A stretch of 64,000 bases of DNA from positions 11,298,486-11,362,485 of the forward strand of contig NC_042518.1 in NCBI RefSeq assembly GCF_900963305.1. The letters are read 5' to 3'. A model generated the notes under the pieces. It was not told the origin of the DNA, did not search any database, and saw only the letters and a program-made list of their open reading frames with translations. This DNA comes from Echeneis naucrates (Eukaryota; Chordata; Actinopteri; Carangiformes; Echeneidae). Numbering within the stretch: position 1 is the stretch's first letter; the number at the start of each line of letters is the position of its first letter. A program made the translations under genes and the position numbers. Positions 10,724-21,264 of the stretch are shown here, piece by piece.

Positions 10724-11455
10724 GGACTCCTCCTCACAGGGAGCAGAGAGGTGGACTGGACTGTGACTCCACTTTGTGTTTTGTTAAATCATTGAGGAGA
10801 ATTTGGTGATGACAACTTTGAAGTCATTCATTTGACGGTTTTACAAACAATGTGTTGGAATCTTGTCCATGAAAATATCAGTAACTGTTTTCTCCTCAGC
10901 AGCTTCTGGTTACATTTCAAAATGACATTTTGTTTAGAGGTCATACAAGTAAAGTCACTTTCATCACATTAAAAACTCTAAATGTTCATTGATTATTCTG
11001 ACTTTTTAATCAATAAGAAAAATTTATGTAATTGATTAAAGTCATTGTGAGGACGACCAGAAAGAGTAAAGCTGTTGATACTGTCATGAATGATGAATCT
11101 GTACATTGATCAAAGAGAAACTGAACTTACATCCAACAACTCAATCAAATTAATAATAATAGAGACATTTTGGAAAATGAAATGAATAATTATTATTTGG
11201 TAATTGTGAATTACCAAATTCATTTTCCTAAATTTTCATAAATTCATAATTTTTAATTATATAAAATCTATTTCCAACATCTTTACAGGAAAAAGTAAAT
11301 TTTTGTAACTTCAGATGGTCTCAATGGTCTAATAATATAATTAATATCAGACTTTTTATTCAGTCAGTTCTTCTCAGTGAGCTGGTGTGAAACCATCAGT
11401 GGTCTGAGGGCTCCTCCTCTGGTGGCTTCATGTATCAAGTGTTCAGGCACTGAGG
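10724..11455. other. Type II spacer between A and B genes
   Basis: Begins GTGACTCCACTTTGTG and has no gene. The same class follows A7 (26119-26767, truncated), A8 (30494-31248), A9 (32855-33737), A11 (42935-43792), A12 (45507-46382), A14 (55989-56751), A15 (57832-58645) and A16 (62229-62771, truncated). Several copies carry a short CA-repeat (about 33505-33525; 46140-46165). The 150 bp nearest the B or C nonamer are common to type I and type II spacers. Confidence 0.7.
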
Positions 11456-11494
11456 GCTTTTTGTTCAGGTCTACTGATGCTTTGTGTTATTGTG

Positions 11495-11918
11495 AGTCTC
11501 TGGCACAGTAATACACAGCAGAGTCTTCAGGCTGCAGATTCTGTCCATTTAGAGTCACTCTGTTGTTGGAAGAGTCTAAGTCGATGCTGAACTTGTTCTT
11601 CAGTGAATCTTTGTAGTATGAGCTGCTGCCCACTCTACTTCCAATCCACTCCAGTCCTTTCCCTGCAGGTTGTCTGATCCAAGCTGTCCAGTAGCTGTTA
11701 ACAGAATAAGAGACCTGACAGGTGATGGTCAGACGTTGACCTGGCTGAACAGTCTCAGAGTCTGGCTGTGTCAACTGTTCACACTTCACACCTGTTAAAG
11801 AGGAAGAAAATCATTTTGTTTTTCATCAATTCCAAACACAGAAATGTTGAGTGAGACAAATCCAGAGAGACTCACAGGATCCAGCTGCCAACAGCAGCAG
11901 CAGAGCTACAGAAAACAT
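11495..11918 (-). CDS. IGHV: IgH variable segment B1 (type B VH, intact)
   Basis: Exon 1 (11876-11918) encodes MFSVALLLLLAAGS; an 84-bp intron (11792-11875) follows; exon 2 (11495-11791) is 297 nt. The splice completes a Cys codon, giving CVKCEQLTQPDSETVQPGQR. CDR1 is YSVNSYWTA, FR2 WIRQPAGKGLEWIG, CDR2 SRVGSSSYY, and FR3 KNKFSIDLDSSNNRVTLNG then [11 protein letters not shown]. The RSS (11456-11494) is CACAATA, 23-bp spacer, ACAAAAAGC. The promoter has octamer-like ATGCAAAC (12005-12012) and TATAAAAA (minus strand, 11972-11979), about 86 and 54 bp above the start codon. This is the reference for the B type. Confidence 0.94.
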
Positions 11919-12330
11919 GGTTTATGGTGAAAGTGATGAGCTGTGAACTCCACTGACAGTCTGATGGGAAGTTTTTATAGCTGAGGAACAAGGAAGGTCC
12001 CTGAGTTTGCATAGAACCAAACATATCTGGAAGTAGGAGGATGATATCATGAAAGAAGCTTCCACAAATAAAATTATTTTATGTGCAGAAAAAAAAAAAA
12101 AATCCAGTGAATAATGTGATTTTACTTCAGATTGAAATGTAACATTTTCAAATTGTCCATGTTAACTTTTCCATCTGTAAATACGACAGAAATCATTCTG
12201 TATCACAAGCTTTGTCATCTGACTGAAGAATAAATCAATGATGAGGTCGTGTAAGTTGGAAAACTTGTAAGTCACCAAAAATTATTTCCAAAAACTTGAA
12301 TGTAAATGATGATTTAATGGTGATGATGTG

Positions 12331-12511
12331 CACTCATGGAAACAAAAGGAACAAATGTGATGTGTTTTTCAGTCCAGGGCTGAAGTGTCAGTCAGCTGGG
12401 ATCAATAACAACAGCAGATATCAGTGTTTCCTTTTAGGTCCAAAAGACACAGAAAATTGTCACTGCCTGACCTCTAGTGGTTTGAAAACACAAACTCCAA
12501 CATCATTATGA
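12331..12511 (-). repeat. Conserved B-gene upstream block, copy 1, with CTCF-like motif
   Basis: A 181-bp block found about 330-400 bp above each B promoter. Other copies are at 20554-20734, 26768-26948, 34610-34790, 39967-40147, 47251-47431 and, partly, 63577-63655. Each holds minus-strand CCACTAGAGGTCA (here 12468-12480), 12 of 13 positions of a common CTCF core (CCACTAGAGGGCA) as I recall it. The plus-strand frame of 64-72 codons is probably incidental. The 12013-12330 stretch between it and the B1 promoter is B-gene flank without a visible gene. Confidence 0.6.
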
Positions 12512-12664
12512 ACTGAGCCATGAATAACTTTTAATGTGACATCATTTCCAGGCATAACTTTGTATTTCCACATAATCAAAATATTGACGCTATTTAACGC
12601 AGTTTTTTTTTCATTCTTCTATTATTATTATTTTATTTGTATTAGTAAAATAAATATATTTTTA

Positions 12665-13027
12665 TTTTATTTTTACTCTGAGATGCCAGCTGTGATTGGC
12701 TCCAGCAGCCACCACACCCTGATGGAGAAGGGGTTGAAAACTGTCGTAGGAACACTGTTCAGGTTGCAGGAACGTGTCGGCCTGTGAACGTCCCCCCACA
12801 GAACTGGGTCAGCTCCTCGGTCACATGTTGGTTCCTGAAGTCTGTTTTGCCCCAAAGCCCCTTTATGGCACGGTCTTAAGCAGCTGCTGTTTTGTCTTTG
12901 GCTTGTTGTATTTTAACTTTGATAGCACTGAACTGTTTTAGATTGAACCAACTGCTTTGTTTTCTTGACATCAACTGTGTCCTTTGGTAGCATTTATTCC
13001 ATATTGTTTATTCTCTTTAGTGCAGAT
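12665..13027. repeat. Repeat composite left of the L2-like RT, copy 1
   Basis: Starts with a fish-repeat tail-like segment (GATTGGCTCCAGCAGCC) followed by about 110 bp whose minus strand can encode GLWGKTDFRNQHVTEELTQF. The encoded segment is almost unchanged in copies at about 27190-27320, 34995-35130, 40385-40520 and 63690-63810. I do not recognise the peptide. Copies 1 and 2 have a TAA codon a few codons above it where copies 3 to 5 have TCA. Confidence 0.5.
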
Positions 13028-13735
13028 ATCAGCTCAGCCCGACCACGGTGGTATCATCTGCAAACTTGATGATGCTGTTTGAGAGATGGGTCGGGGAGCA
13101 GTCATGTGTGTAAAGAGCAAACAGGAGGGGGCTCAATACACATCCTTGAGGGGAGCTGGTGCTGAGTGTGATGGTGGAGGAGAGGTTGGGGCCAAGTTTC
13201 ACGGACTGTGGGCGGTCTGTGAGGAAGTCCTTGATCTACAGGCAGATGGGGCACCGGGGTGATGTGATTGAATGCTGAGCTGAAGTCCAAGAAGAGCTCC
13301 CCAGGTGCTCCAGGTGGCTCAGCGCAGTGTGGAGCGCTATGGTGATAGCATCCTCTGTGTAGGCAAACTGGTGGGGGTCCAGAGTGGGAGGCAGACAGGC
13401 CCTGATGTGTTGAGAGATCAGTCTTTCAAAGCACTTCATGACCACAGGTGTAAGTGCAACTGTAGTCATTGATGCTCTCCACTGCTGACTTCTTGGGGAC
13501 GGGGATGATGGTGGAGGCTTTGAGGCAGGGTGGGATGAAAGCCTGCGACAGGGACAGGTTGAAGATGCTGTTGAAAACTCCAGCCAGTTGGTCGACACAC
13601 GCTCTGAGTACCTTACCAGGTACGCCATCGCCATCCTTCTTGTCTCCCACAGCCTTCCTTGGTTGCTGTGCAGAGCAGACTCCACCTTCTTATTGAGGAC
13701 ATGTAACCCATTTCTACCATCCATTTATTGTCTTG
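13028..13735 (-). mobile_element. L2-like LINE reverse transcriptase fragment, copy 1
   Basis: The minus strand encodes non-LTR reverse transcriptase pieces in order: [20 protein letters not shown] and [17 protein letters not shown], then [17 protein letters not shown] and [20 protein letters not shown], then [32 protein letters not shown] and a catalytic FADDTTVVG box (about 13045-13070). Frame changes and stops separate the pieces, so it is inactive. No endonuclease is present. The L2 assignment rests on the HTALSHLE and [12 protein letters not shown] style of motif. Confidence 0.8.
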
Positions 13736-14214
13736 GAGTGTTCTGTTTATTTTGCCTTATGCCTATTTTCCTGAAATTTTAGATTCTTATATTATAATAA
13801 AGCTGACATATTTGCTCCAGGGAATGCAAAACACCTTTATTCGTGGCAGAGACATCCACCTTGGGCTAGAGAGAGGGGGCCAGCACAGCAGCCACACACA
13901 CACACTTCGGCACTACAATGACCAGATGGAGTATTTGGGTGTTTTTCATACAAGTGGCTCATATGTGCACCTGTAACCTCGGCCATGAAATTTCAATGCT
14001 CATTGTAGTTTCTCTGTTCTGGAGCTCTTTGGATGACTTTATCTTCTCTTTATCAAGAGAACAACAGGCCTAACCTTTAGTTGTGTAGCTGGTCATATTT
14101 TTGACTCCTTCTTATGGACATCATGAATAAGTCAGTCTTTTGTTTGGAAAATGAAAACATATATATATATTTTTTTTAATGATCTGTCACTTCAGAACAT
14201 GAAATAAGGGAGGG

Positions 14215-14278
14215 AAGTTTTGTACAGCTGATCAACCAGCTCCAGTCACTGTGAGTCTCTGGCACAATAATAAACAGC
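14215..14278 (-). pseudogene. Orphan RSS with a 25-bp VH stub, copy 1
   Basis: The heptamer CACAGTG (14247-14253) and the full 23-bp A-type spacer are intact. The nonamer is ACAAAACTT (14215-14223), one A shorter in the run than usual. Only 25 bp of V coding end remains (14254-14278, encoding part of YYCARD); unrelated sequence follows directly. Copies in the other L2 modules are at 28661-28724 and 36466-36529. Confidence 0.85.
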
Positions 14279-14939
14279 TCTGCTGAGAATGACATCTGCA
14301 AATTGCAAAATGACATTGAAATTAATCAACTAATTTGTGAGAGTCTGCTTCAACACACACAAAAATCATCAAGTCCAAGTACAGATCAACATTGACTGAT
14401 GACCACCTTTTAACCAGCTGCTACAGTCCTGACTACAGAAACTAGCTTCCTCCTCCCAGTGCCTGGTCTCCCACTAAGGTAGGAAGTGGTTTCTTTTTTC
14501 CAAACTGTGAGATCTACCAGTTTGGTATCTGGTTTATTTTTCTGTTTGGTTCATATTAAGGTCAGTTACAGTTCTGGCTCCCTTTGCAGACTGCCAACTG
14601 TATGTGTGTGTGTGTGTGTGTGTGTGTGACAGAGAGAGAAGCAGAGAAAGTGGGTTTGTGTTACAGCGGCCTATGCAGACTGGTTTGTGTGTGTTTGTTT
14701 GAGAGAGGAGGGAGGGTTTGTGATGTGATGATGTCAAATGGTTATGGGACAGTGTTGTGAGGTTAGTTACTGCAGGCTGGAAACGATGTGTGGGGGTTTG
14801 TCATGTTGAAACTGGACTGGTAGATCTCTGGAGGCTGGCTACTTGAAAAGTTGATCTTGGGCCAAAAAAGGTTGGGCACCCCGCAGTAGAGGAAGCATCC
14901 CTCCACAGAGGAGGAGGCCTCAGACATCTTTATTTACTC
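14279..14939. other. Unassigned DNA between orphan RSS and A4 flank
   Basis: Contains a (TG)n microsatellite at about 14602-14628 and repeat-like GC-richer sequence, but no gene that I can support. The same stretch is repeated at about 28725-29385 and 36530-37185. Confidence 0.6.
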
Positions 14940-15493
14940 ATCTCATTTAGTTAATGAAAACACCATCATCTTATTGACAATTTGACTTTGCAGCTGGTTG
15001 ACAGTCTGCACTTTTACATTTTTCGAAAATGCAAATTATGTTTTTTGAAGCCAAAGAGACACCTGGAGCTTTGAGAAGAAATGAACTACTTAGGAAATGA
15101 AACCTGTACGAGGATATGCAAAAGATGAACCACTGAGTTCAACAGGAAAATATTTTTATTTTTTTATGTAAAAGTGAAAAATGTGTCTGTTCAGAAAGAT
15201 GGTTTTTATATTCATCAATGCTCAGAAATTATTTCCAATAGTTTCACTTTAGTTTTCTGACGAGATTCGTCATCTGTGAACTCACCATTTTAAAGTGCAG
15301 TTGTTCTTTGTAGTCTAGTGATTATTTTGAGGTAAATTCAGAAGGTTGGTGAAGTTCAATGACTCAAAAAAAATCTGAGGCTGGAAAAAATGATTAAAAT
15401 ATCACTGAATCATAGTTGAACTATTTACAGTGAGGTTGTCGTATGAGGACTGAAGGTTTTTGTACAGCTGATCAACCAGCTCCAGTCACTGTG

Positions 15494-15930
15494 AGTCTCT
15501 GGCACAATAATAAACAGCAGAGTCTTCAGTCTTCAGACGGTCCATCTGCAGATACAGCTGCTGTTTGCTGTTGTCTCTGGAGATGGTGAACCGGCCCTGG
15601 ACTGACTGAGAGTAATATTTGCCGCTGCCACCACCATTGCTAATTTCTGCAATCCACTCCAGTCCTTTTCCAGGAGCCTGTCTGATCCAGCCCATGTAGT
15701 AGCTGCTGAATGTGAATCCAGAGGCTGAACAGGTCAGTCTGTGGGATTCTCCAGGTCTTTTAACTGCTGGTTCAGATTCTGTCAGAGTCTGACCATCAAC
15801 ACCTGTAGAAAGAAAAAGATCATAGAGTCAGCTGTTTGAAGCTGCTACCATTTCAAACTAAGAATCAGAGAAACTCTTGACCTGCCCAGCAGAGAGTTAA
15901 CAGCAGCAGTCCTGTCCTGTAGTCCATCAT
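15494..15930 (-). CDS. IGHV: IgH variable segment A4 (type A VH, intact)
   Basis: Exon 1 is 15882-15930, exon 2 15494-15802 (309 nt). CDR1 is [10 protein letters not shown]2 starts MGWIRQ, CDR2 is [10 protein letters not shown], and FR3 has MDRLKTED where most have MDGL. The RSS at 15455-15493 is standard; the octamer-like element is at 16003-16010. It is followed upstream by a type I spacer and C2. Confidence 0.95.
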
Positions 15931-16927
15931 GTTAAACTGTGTGTCCACTGTCCTCTGTCTTCCTCTCTGCAGTCAGATAAGTAGAGGTGGAAGACATCTG
16001 AGTTTTGCATGGACTCCTCCTCACAGGGAGCAGAGAGGTGGTCTGGACTGGACCATAACCTGGAGAGTATTAATCCCCACTGAGAGAAAAGACTTCAGAT
16101 GCTGAATCTTGTGACTTGAATCTTGTTTCTTTAGAGAAAAAAGGTATTTGTCTCATAAAATTCGACATGGTGTTGAAATTAATATCAAAACATTTTCTCT
16201 CTTTATTGTAATTGTGTTGATTAATCATGACTTGACTTACTTTTGATTCGGCATGATTTGAAGATTTATATCTTAGTTTGTGGGAAAATAATTTATTTCT
16301 ATAATTTATTCTCTGTAATTAGGTCCTTGTGCTGTTAATAACATTAATTGTTTTTACAGACTTCATGTTTTTTTTATTCTTTTTGTATCTGCATGAGTGT
16401 GCGGTTTGCTATTGATTTGTTTATTTGTTTCGATACAATAACATAACAGAAATAAATATATTTTGTTTGAGTGGTTCTATTTTAAACTATTTCATCCTCA
16501 ACAGAAATATTTAATTATTTCAAAACTATAACAGTTTGACCTGACTGGTGGTTGGTTTGTGGAAATACATGCAATGAAATATTAGTGATAATGATATCAA
16601 AGTATTCAAATTGAATCAAATTGAATATGTTGCACGAAATCATACCAGCTACATCAAAGGACTTTACATTCAGAGCACGTCCAGACCAAACTCTTTATGG
16701 ATTTGTTTAAGAGACCCAACATATCCCTCCAAGAGCAAGCACAGCAAACATTACAGTGTATTATTCACTGTTAGGACTGTTTAAGACTGTTTCCCTCTTT
16801 ACTGTCACAGTGAGCTGGTGTGAAACCATCAGTGGTCTGAGGGCTCCTCCTCTGGTGGCTTCATGTATCAAGTGTTCAGGCACTGAGGGCTTTTTGTTCA
16901 GGTCTACTGATGCTTTGTGTTATTGTG

Positions 16928-17374
16928 AGTCTCTGGCACAGTAATACACAGCAGAGTCTTCAGGCTGCAGATTCTGTCCTGTTATCGTAACTCTTCAGCA
17001 GAAGTCTCTCTGCTGTAGCTGAACTTGTTCTTCAGGGCTTCATTTTGATAAAAGCCTCCTCCTCCCCACCGATGACAAATCCAGTCCATCGGCTTTCCTT
17101 CACGCTGTCTGATCCAACCTGTTGCGTAGCTGTTATCAGTCAGAGAATAACCAGAGACCTGACAGGTGATGGTCAAAGATTGTCCAGGCTGAACAACCTT
17201 TGAGTCTGGCTGGATGAGATCAATACTGTACACACCTGTGGAAAAAGAAATCAGCATTATCTCCATCAGTCATCTGAATGTTGACTGTTTCTAAAGTGTT
17301 TATTAGTGTGAATCCACTGAAAGCTCCTCACAGGATCCAGCTGCCAGCAGCTGTATCAGAAGCACAGAGAACAT
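16928..17374 (-). pseudogene. IGHV: IgH variable segment C2, pseudogene by one-base deletion
   Basis: Exon 1 (17332-17374) and the 5' two thirds of exon 2 (16928-17235) are normal for type C: CDR1 GYSLTDNSYATG and CDR2 CHRWGGGGFYQ. Exon 2 is 308 nt, one less than C1, C3 and C4. One C is missing near 16995 (TCTTCAGCAG where C3 has TCTTCCAGCAG on the plus strand), shifting FR3 after the SRETSA region into a stop at about 16982. The sequence for the lost FR3 end and the RSS (16889-16927) are still intact, as is the octamer ATGCAAAT (17463-17470), so the gene could still rearrange but not give a normal domain. Confidence 0.92.
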
Positions 17375-17470
17375 GGTTGATGTTGAAGCTGAACTGATGT
17401 GAGCTCTTCTGTCCTCTCACTGACACACAGACACACACTTCACTTCTTTATGAGGAACCTTCATTTGCAT

Positions 17471-18268
17471 GTTGCTGAGTATTAAAATTTTTCTTTTGTC
17501 AAGAAAGTGAAGGAATAAAAATCATATAAAGACTTGGGTTTCCTGGAGGTAGTTGATAGATTCAAATAAATGTATTTGGGCCCAAATGTCCACAATCCAC
17601 CAGTTACTTTCTGTGGACAGTCCCAGTAGGTAGTTACTGTAAGACAAGCTTTAACAATGTGAGGGAAACTAGTAAAGTAGAAATTTGAATTTTCTAATAT
17701 CAAATCTCCTCCTTGTTCTCTCACTAGAGCTCAGTGAAGAAATCACCAGAGACCATTTCATCAAGAGAACAACAGGCCTAACCTTTAGTTGTGTAGCTGG
17801 TCATATTTTAAACTCCATCTTATGGACATGATGAATAAATAAGCTTGTTGTTTCATTCCTTTGTTAATTCTGACACTTTGGGTCTTTCACTACAACGACT
17901 GAAAACTTGTCAAACATTTTTCAAGTTCGAATCAGTTTTCAAAGATCAGTTAGTTATGATGAATGTGATGAGCTGTTATAAAAAAAAAAAGAGGCTTTAA
18001 CTGTCCTCCGAAGGTTTCATGTGGACCAACAATATGTGGTTGACTTCAATAAAATCTATTTACAATGATGAAAAATATTTTACTCACGGTCACATTAATT
18101 TTATTTATTTTTGAACGTTTTGTGAGTGTGTGTGTATAATTATGTGGAAAGTGATCTGTTTATGAACATTTTCTCCTCAGAGAGCTTTGACAACATTTTT
18201 TACAAATTAAAATGAAAGCATGCAATTTTTAATAATCTGTCACTTCAGAACATCAAATAAGGGAGGAA
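17471..18268. other. C2-A5 spacer
   Basis: No gene recognised. The segment at about 17758-17850 resembles the sequence at about 14040-14130 next to the L2 block. The last 200 bp (about 18065-18268) are the second kind of A-gene 3' flank, also seen before A3 (9986-10173), A7 (about 25425-25565), A11 (about 42240-42381) and A15 (about 57137-57275). Confidence 0.6.
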
Positions 18269-18307
18269 GGTTTTTGTACAGCTGATCAACCAGCTCCAGT
18301 CACTGTG

Positions 18308-18744
18308 AGTGTCTGGCACAATAATAAACAGCAGAGTCTTCAGTCTTCAGACGGTCCATCTGCAGATACAGCTGCTGTTTGCTGTCGTCTCTGGAGATGG
18401 TGAACCGGCCCTGGACTGACTGAGAGTAATGTTTGGTGCTGCCACCACTGCTGCTAATATATGCGATCCACTCCAGTCCTTTTCCAGGAGTCTGTCTGAT
18501 CCAGCCCATGTAGTAGCTGCTGAATGTGAATCCAGAGGCTGAACAGGTCAGTCTGTGGGATTCTCCAGGTCTTTTAACTGCTGGTTCAGATTCTGTCAGA
18601 GTCTGACCATCAACACCTGTAGAAAGAAAAAGATCATAGAGTCAGCTGTTTGAAGCTGCTACCATTTCAAACTAAGAATCAGAGAAACTCTTGACCTGCC
18701 CAGCAGAGAGTTAACAGCAGCAGTCCTGTCCTGTAGTCCATCAT
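18308..18744 (-). CDS. IGHV: IgH variable segment A5 (type A VH, intact)
   Basis: Exon 1 is 18696-18744, exon 2 18308-18616 (309 nt). CDR1 is GFTFSSYY and CDR2 [13 protein letters not shown]2 has [11 protein letters not shown]3 has SRDDSK, and the V ends CARH where nearly all other A genes end CARD. The RSS at 18269-18307 is standard; the octamer-like element is at 18817-18824. Confidence 0.95.
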
Positions 18745-19728
18745 GTTAAACTGTGTGTCCACTGTCCTCTGTCTTCCTCTCTGCAGTCAGATAAGTAGAG
18801 GTGGAAGACATCTGAGTTTTGCATGGACTCCTCCTCACAGGGAGCAGAGAGGTGGTCTGGACTGGACCATAACCTGGAGTATTAATCCCCACTGAGAGAA
18901 AAGACTTCAGATGCTGGATCTTGTGACTTGAATCTTGTTTCTTTCGAGAAAAAAGGTATTTGTCTCATAAAATTCGACATGGTGTTGAAATTAATATCAA
19001 AACATTTCCTCTCTTTACTGTAATTGTGTTGATTAATCATGACTCACTTTGATTCAGCATCATTTAAAGATTTATATCTTGTAGGAAAATAATTTATTTC
19101 TATAGTTTATTCTCTGTAATTAGGTCCTTGTGCTGTTAATAACATTAATTGTTTTTACAGACTTCATATTTTTTTTATTCTTTTTGTATCTGCATGAGTG
19201 TGCGGTTTGCTATTGATTTGTCTATTTGTCTCGATACAATAACATAACAGAAATAAATATATTTTGTTTGAGTGGTTCTATTTTTAACTATTTCATCCTC
19301 AACAGAAATATTTAATTATTTCAAAACTATAACAGTTTGACCTGACTGGTGGTTGGTTTGTGGAAATACATGCAATGAAATATTAGTGATAATGATACCA
19401 AAGTATTCAAATTTAATCAAATTGAAGATATTGCACCAAATCATACCAGCTACATCAAAGGACTTTACATTCAGAGCACGTCCAGACCAAACTCTTTATG
19501 GATTTGTTTAAGAGACCCAACATATCCCTCCAAGAGCAAGCACTGCAAACATTACAGTGTATTATTCACTGTTATGACTGTTTAAGACTGTTTCCCTCTT
19601 TACTGTCACAGTGAGCTGGTGTGAAACCATCAGTGGTCTGAGGGCTCCTCCTCTGGTGGCTTCATGTATCAAGTGTTCAGGCACTGAGGGCTTTTTGTTC
19701 AGGTCTACTGATGCTTTGTGTTATTGTG

Positions 19729-20140
19729 AGTGTCTGGCACAGTAATACACAGCAGAGTCTTCAGGCTGCAGATTCTGTCCATTTAGAGTCACTCTGTTGT
19801 TGGAAGAGTCTAAGTCGATGCTGAACTTGTTCTTCAGTGAAACTTTGACATATTCATCCCTACTCATCCACTCCAGTCCTTTCCCTGCAGGTTGTCTGAT
19901 CCAATGTGTGTAGTAGCTGCTAACAGAATAAGAGACCTGACAGGTGATGGTCAGACGTTGACCTGGCTGAACAGTCTCAGAGTCTGGCTGTGTCAACTGT
20001 TCACACTTCACACCTGTTAAAGAGGAAGAAAATCATTTTGTTTTTCATCAATTCCAAACACAGAAATGTTGAGTGAGACAAATCCAGAGAGACTCACAGG
20101 ATCCAGCTGCCAACAGCAGCAGCAGAGCTACAGAAAACAT
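19729..20140 (-). CDS. IGHV: IgH variable segment B2 (type B VH, intact, short CDR2)
   Basis: Exon 1 is 20098-20140, exon 2 19729-20013 (285 nt, four codons shorter than B1). CDR1 is YSVSSYYTH, FR2 ends GLEWMS, and the CDR2 region is RDEYVKVSLKNKF, the short form also found in B5, B8 and CB1. The V ends CARH. The RSS at 19690-19728 has CACAATA. The octamer-like element is at 20227-20234 and TATAAAAA at 20194-20201. Confidence 0.94.
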
Positions 20141-20553
20141 GGTTTATGGTGAAAGTGATGAGCTGTGAACTCCACTGACAGTCTGATGGGAAGTTTTTAT
20201 AGCTGAGGAACAAGGAAGGTCCCTGAGTTTGCATAGAACCAAACATATCTGGAAGTAGGAAGATTATATCATGAAAGAAGCTTCCACAAATAAAACAATT
20301 TTATGTGTAAAATTAAAACAGTATTGACAGTGAATGAATTGATTTTCTTTCAGACTGAAATGTAACATTTTCAAATTGTCCATGTTAACTTTTCCATCTG
20401 TAAATACTACAGAAATCATTCTGTATCACAAGCTTTGTCATCTGACTGAAGAATAAATCAATGATGAGCTCGTGTAAGTTGGAAAACTTGTAAGTCACTA
20501 AAAATAATTTCCAAAAAATGGAATGTAAATGATGATTTAATGGTGATGATGTG

Positions 20554-20734
20554 CACTCATGGAAACAAAAGGAACAAATGTGATGTGTTTTTCAGTCCAG
20601 GGCTGAAGTGTCAGTCAGCTGGGATCAATAACAACAGCAGATATCAGTGTTTCCTTTTAGGTCCAAAAGACACAGAAAATTGTCACTGCCTGACCTCTAG
20701 TGGTTTGAAAACACAAACTACAACATCATTATGA
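20554..20734 (-). repeat. Conserved B-gene upstream block, copy 2
   Basis: Same 181-bp block as at 12331; the CTCF-like motif is at 20691-20703. No L2 block follows here: after about 20780 the sequence becomes unique. Confidence 0.6.
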
Positions 20735-20779
20735 ACTGAGCCATGAATAACTTTTAATGTGACATCATTTCCAGGCATA

Positions 20780-21225
20780 GCATCTAACAACATTCACAGA
20801 TTTCCTGATAATCACTAATAAAGTGCCAAAACACAGACAAACCCATTTTGACTGATCATGTGTTTCATGGTTTAGCGGCCATCCTTCAGCCATCCTAAAA
20901 AAATGACTGTTAATATTATTATTGATTTCATTATTGTTTAATTGTTTGACTTGTGATGACCGAAATCCAAAATGCAAAAAAGCCAAAATCCTTGGGAGGA
21001 GTTAGATTTAACCTTTTCTAAGTTTCGTAGGAATTACTCAATGTTTTTGAGGTCAATTTGTAAATGTAAGTCTAATACTACACTAGTGTTAGAAAATTGA
21101 TGAGATTGAAGAGGATTGGGATTTTTATTTCAATCCTTGTAATAAAACACTCACAGATATCAGCACTCTCATGAATCCAATACAGAAAGAAGTGAATGTT
21201 CTCAGTGATGATAAATGGAGGAAGT
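20780..21225. other. Unique DNA beyond the RSS of the intronless VH
   Basis: No repeat of this stretch is seen elsewhere in the window. An AATAAA-type signal is present on the minus strand near 21118-21126, beyond the D-gene RSS. No gene is recognised. Confidence 0.5.
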
Positions 21226-21264
21226 AGTTTTTGTATGACTCTTCTATCAGCGTCTCTCACTGTG

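Noticed and set aside
12296-12511. Plus-strand frame of 64-72 codons in six copies of the B-flank block
   Set aside because: The block is equally conserved outside the frame, start positions vary, and no protein motif is seen; duplication explains it.
13469-13976. Plus-strand frames across the L2 block (and copies at 27.9 and 35.7 kb)
   Set aside because: Antisense of the LINE reverse transcriptase and its flank; preserved only by recent duplication.
14534-14737. Frame with a run of His-Thr codons, and partners at 29.0 and 36.8 kb
   Set aside because: Product of a (TG)n microsatellite.
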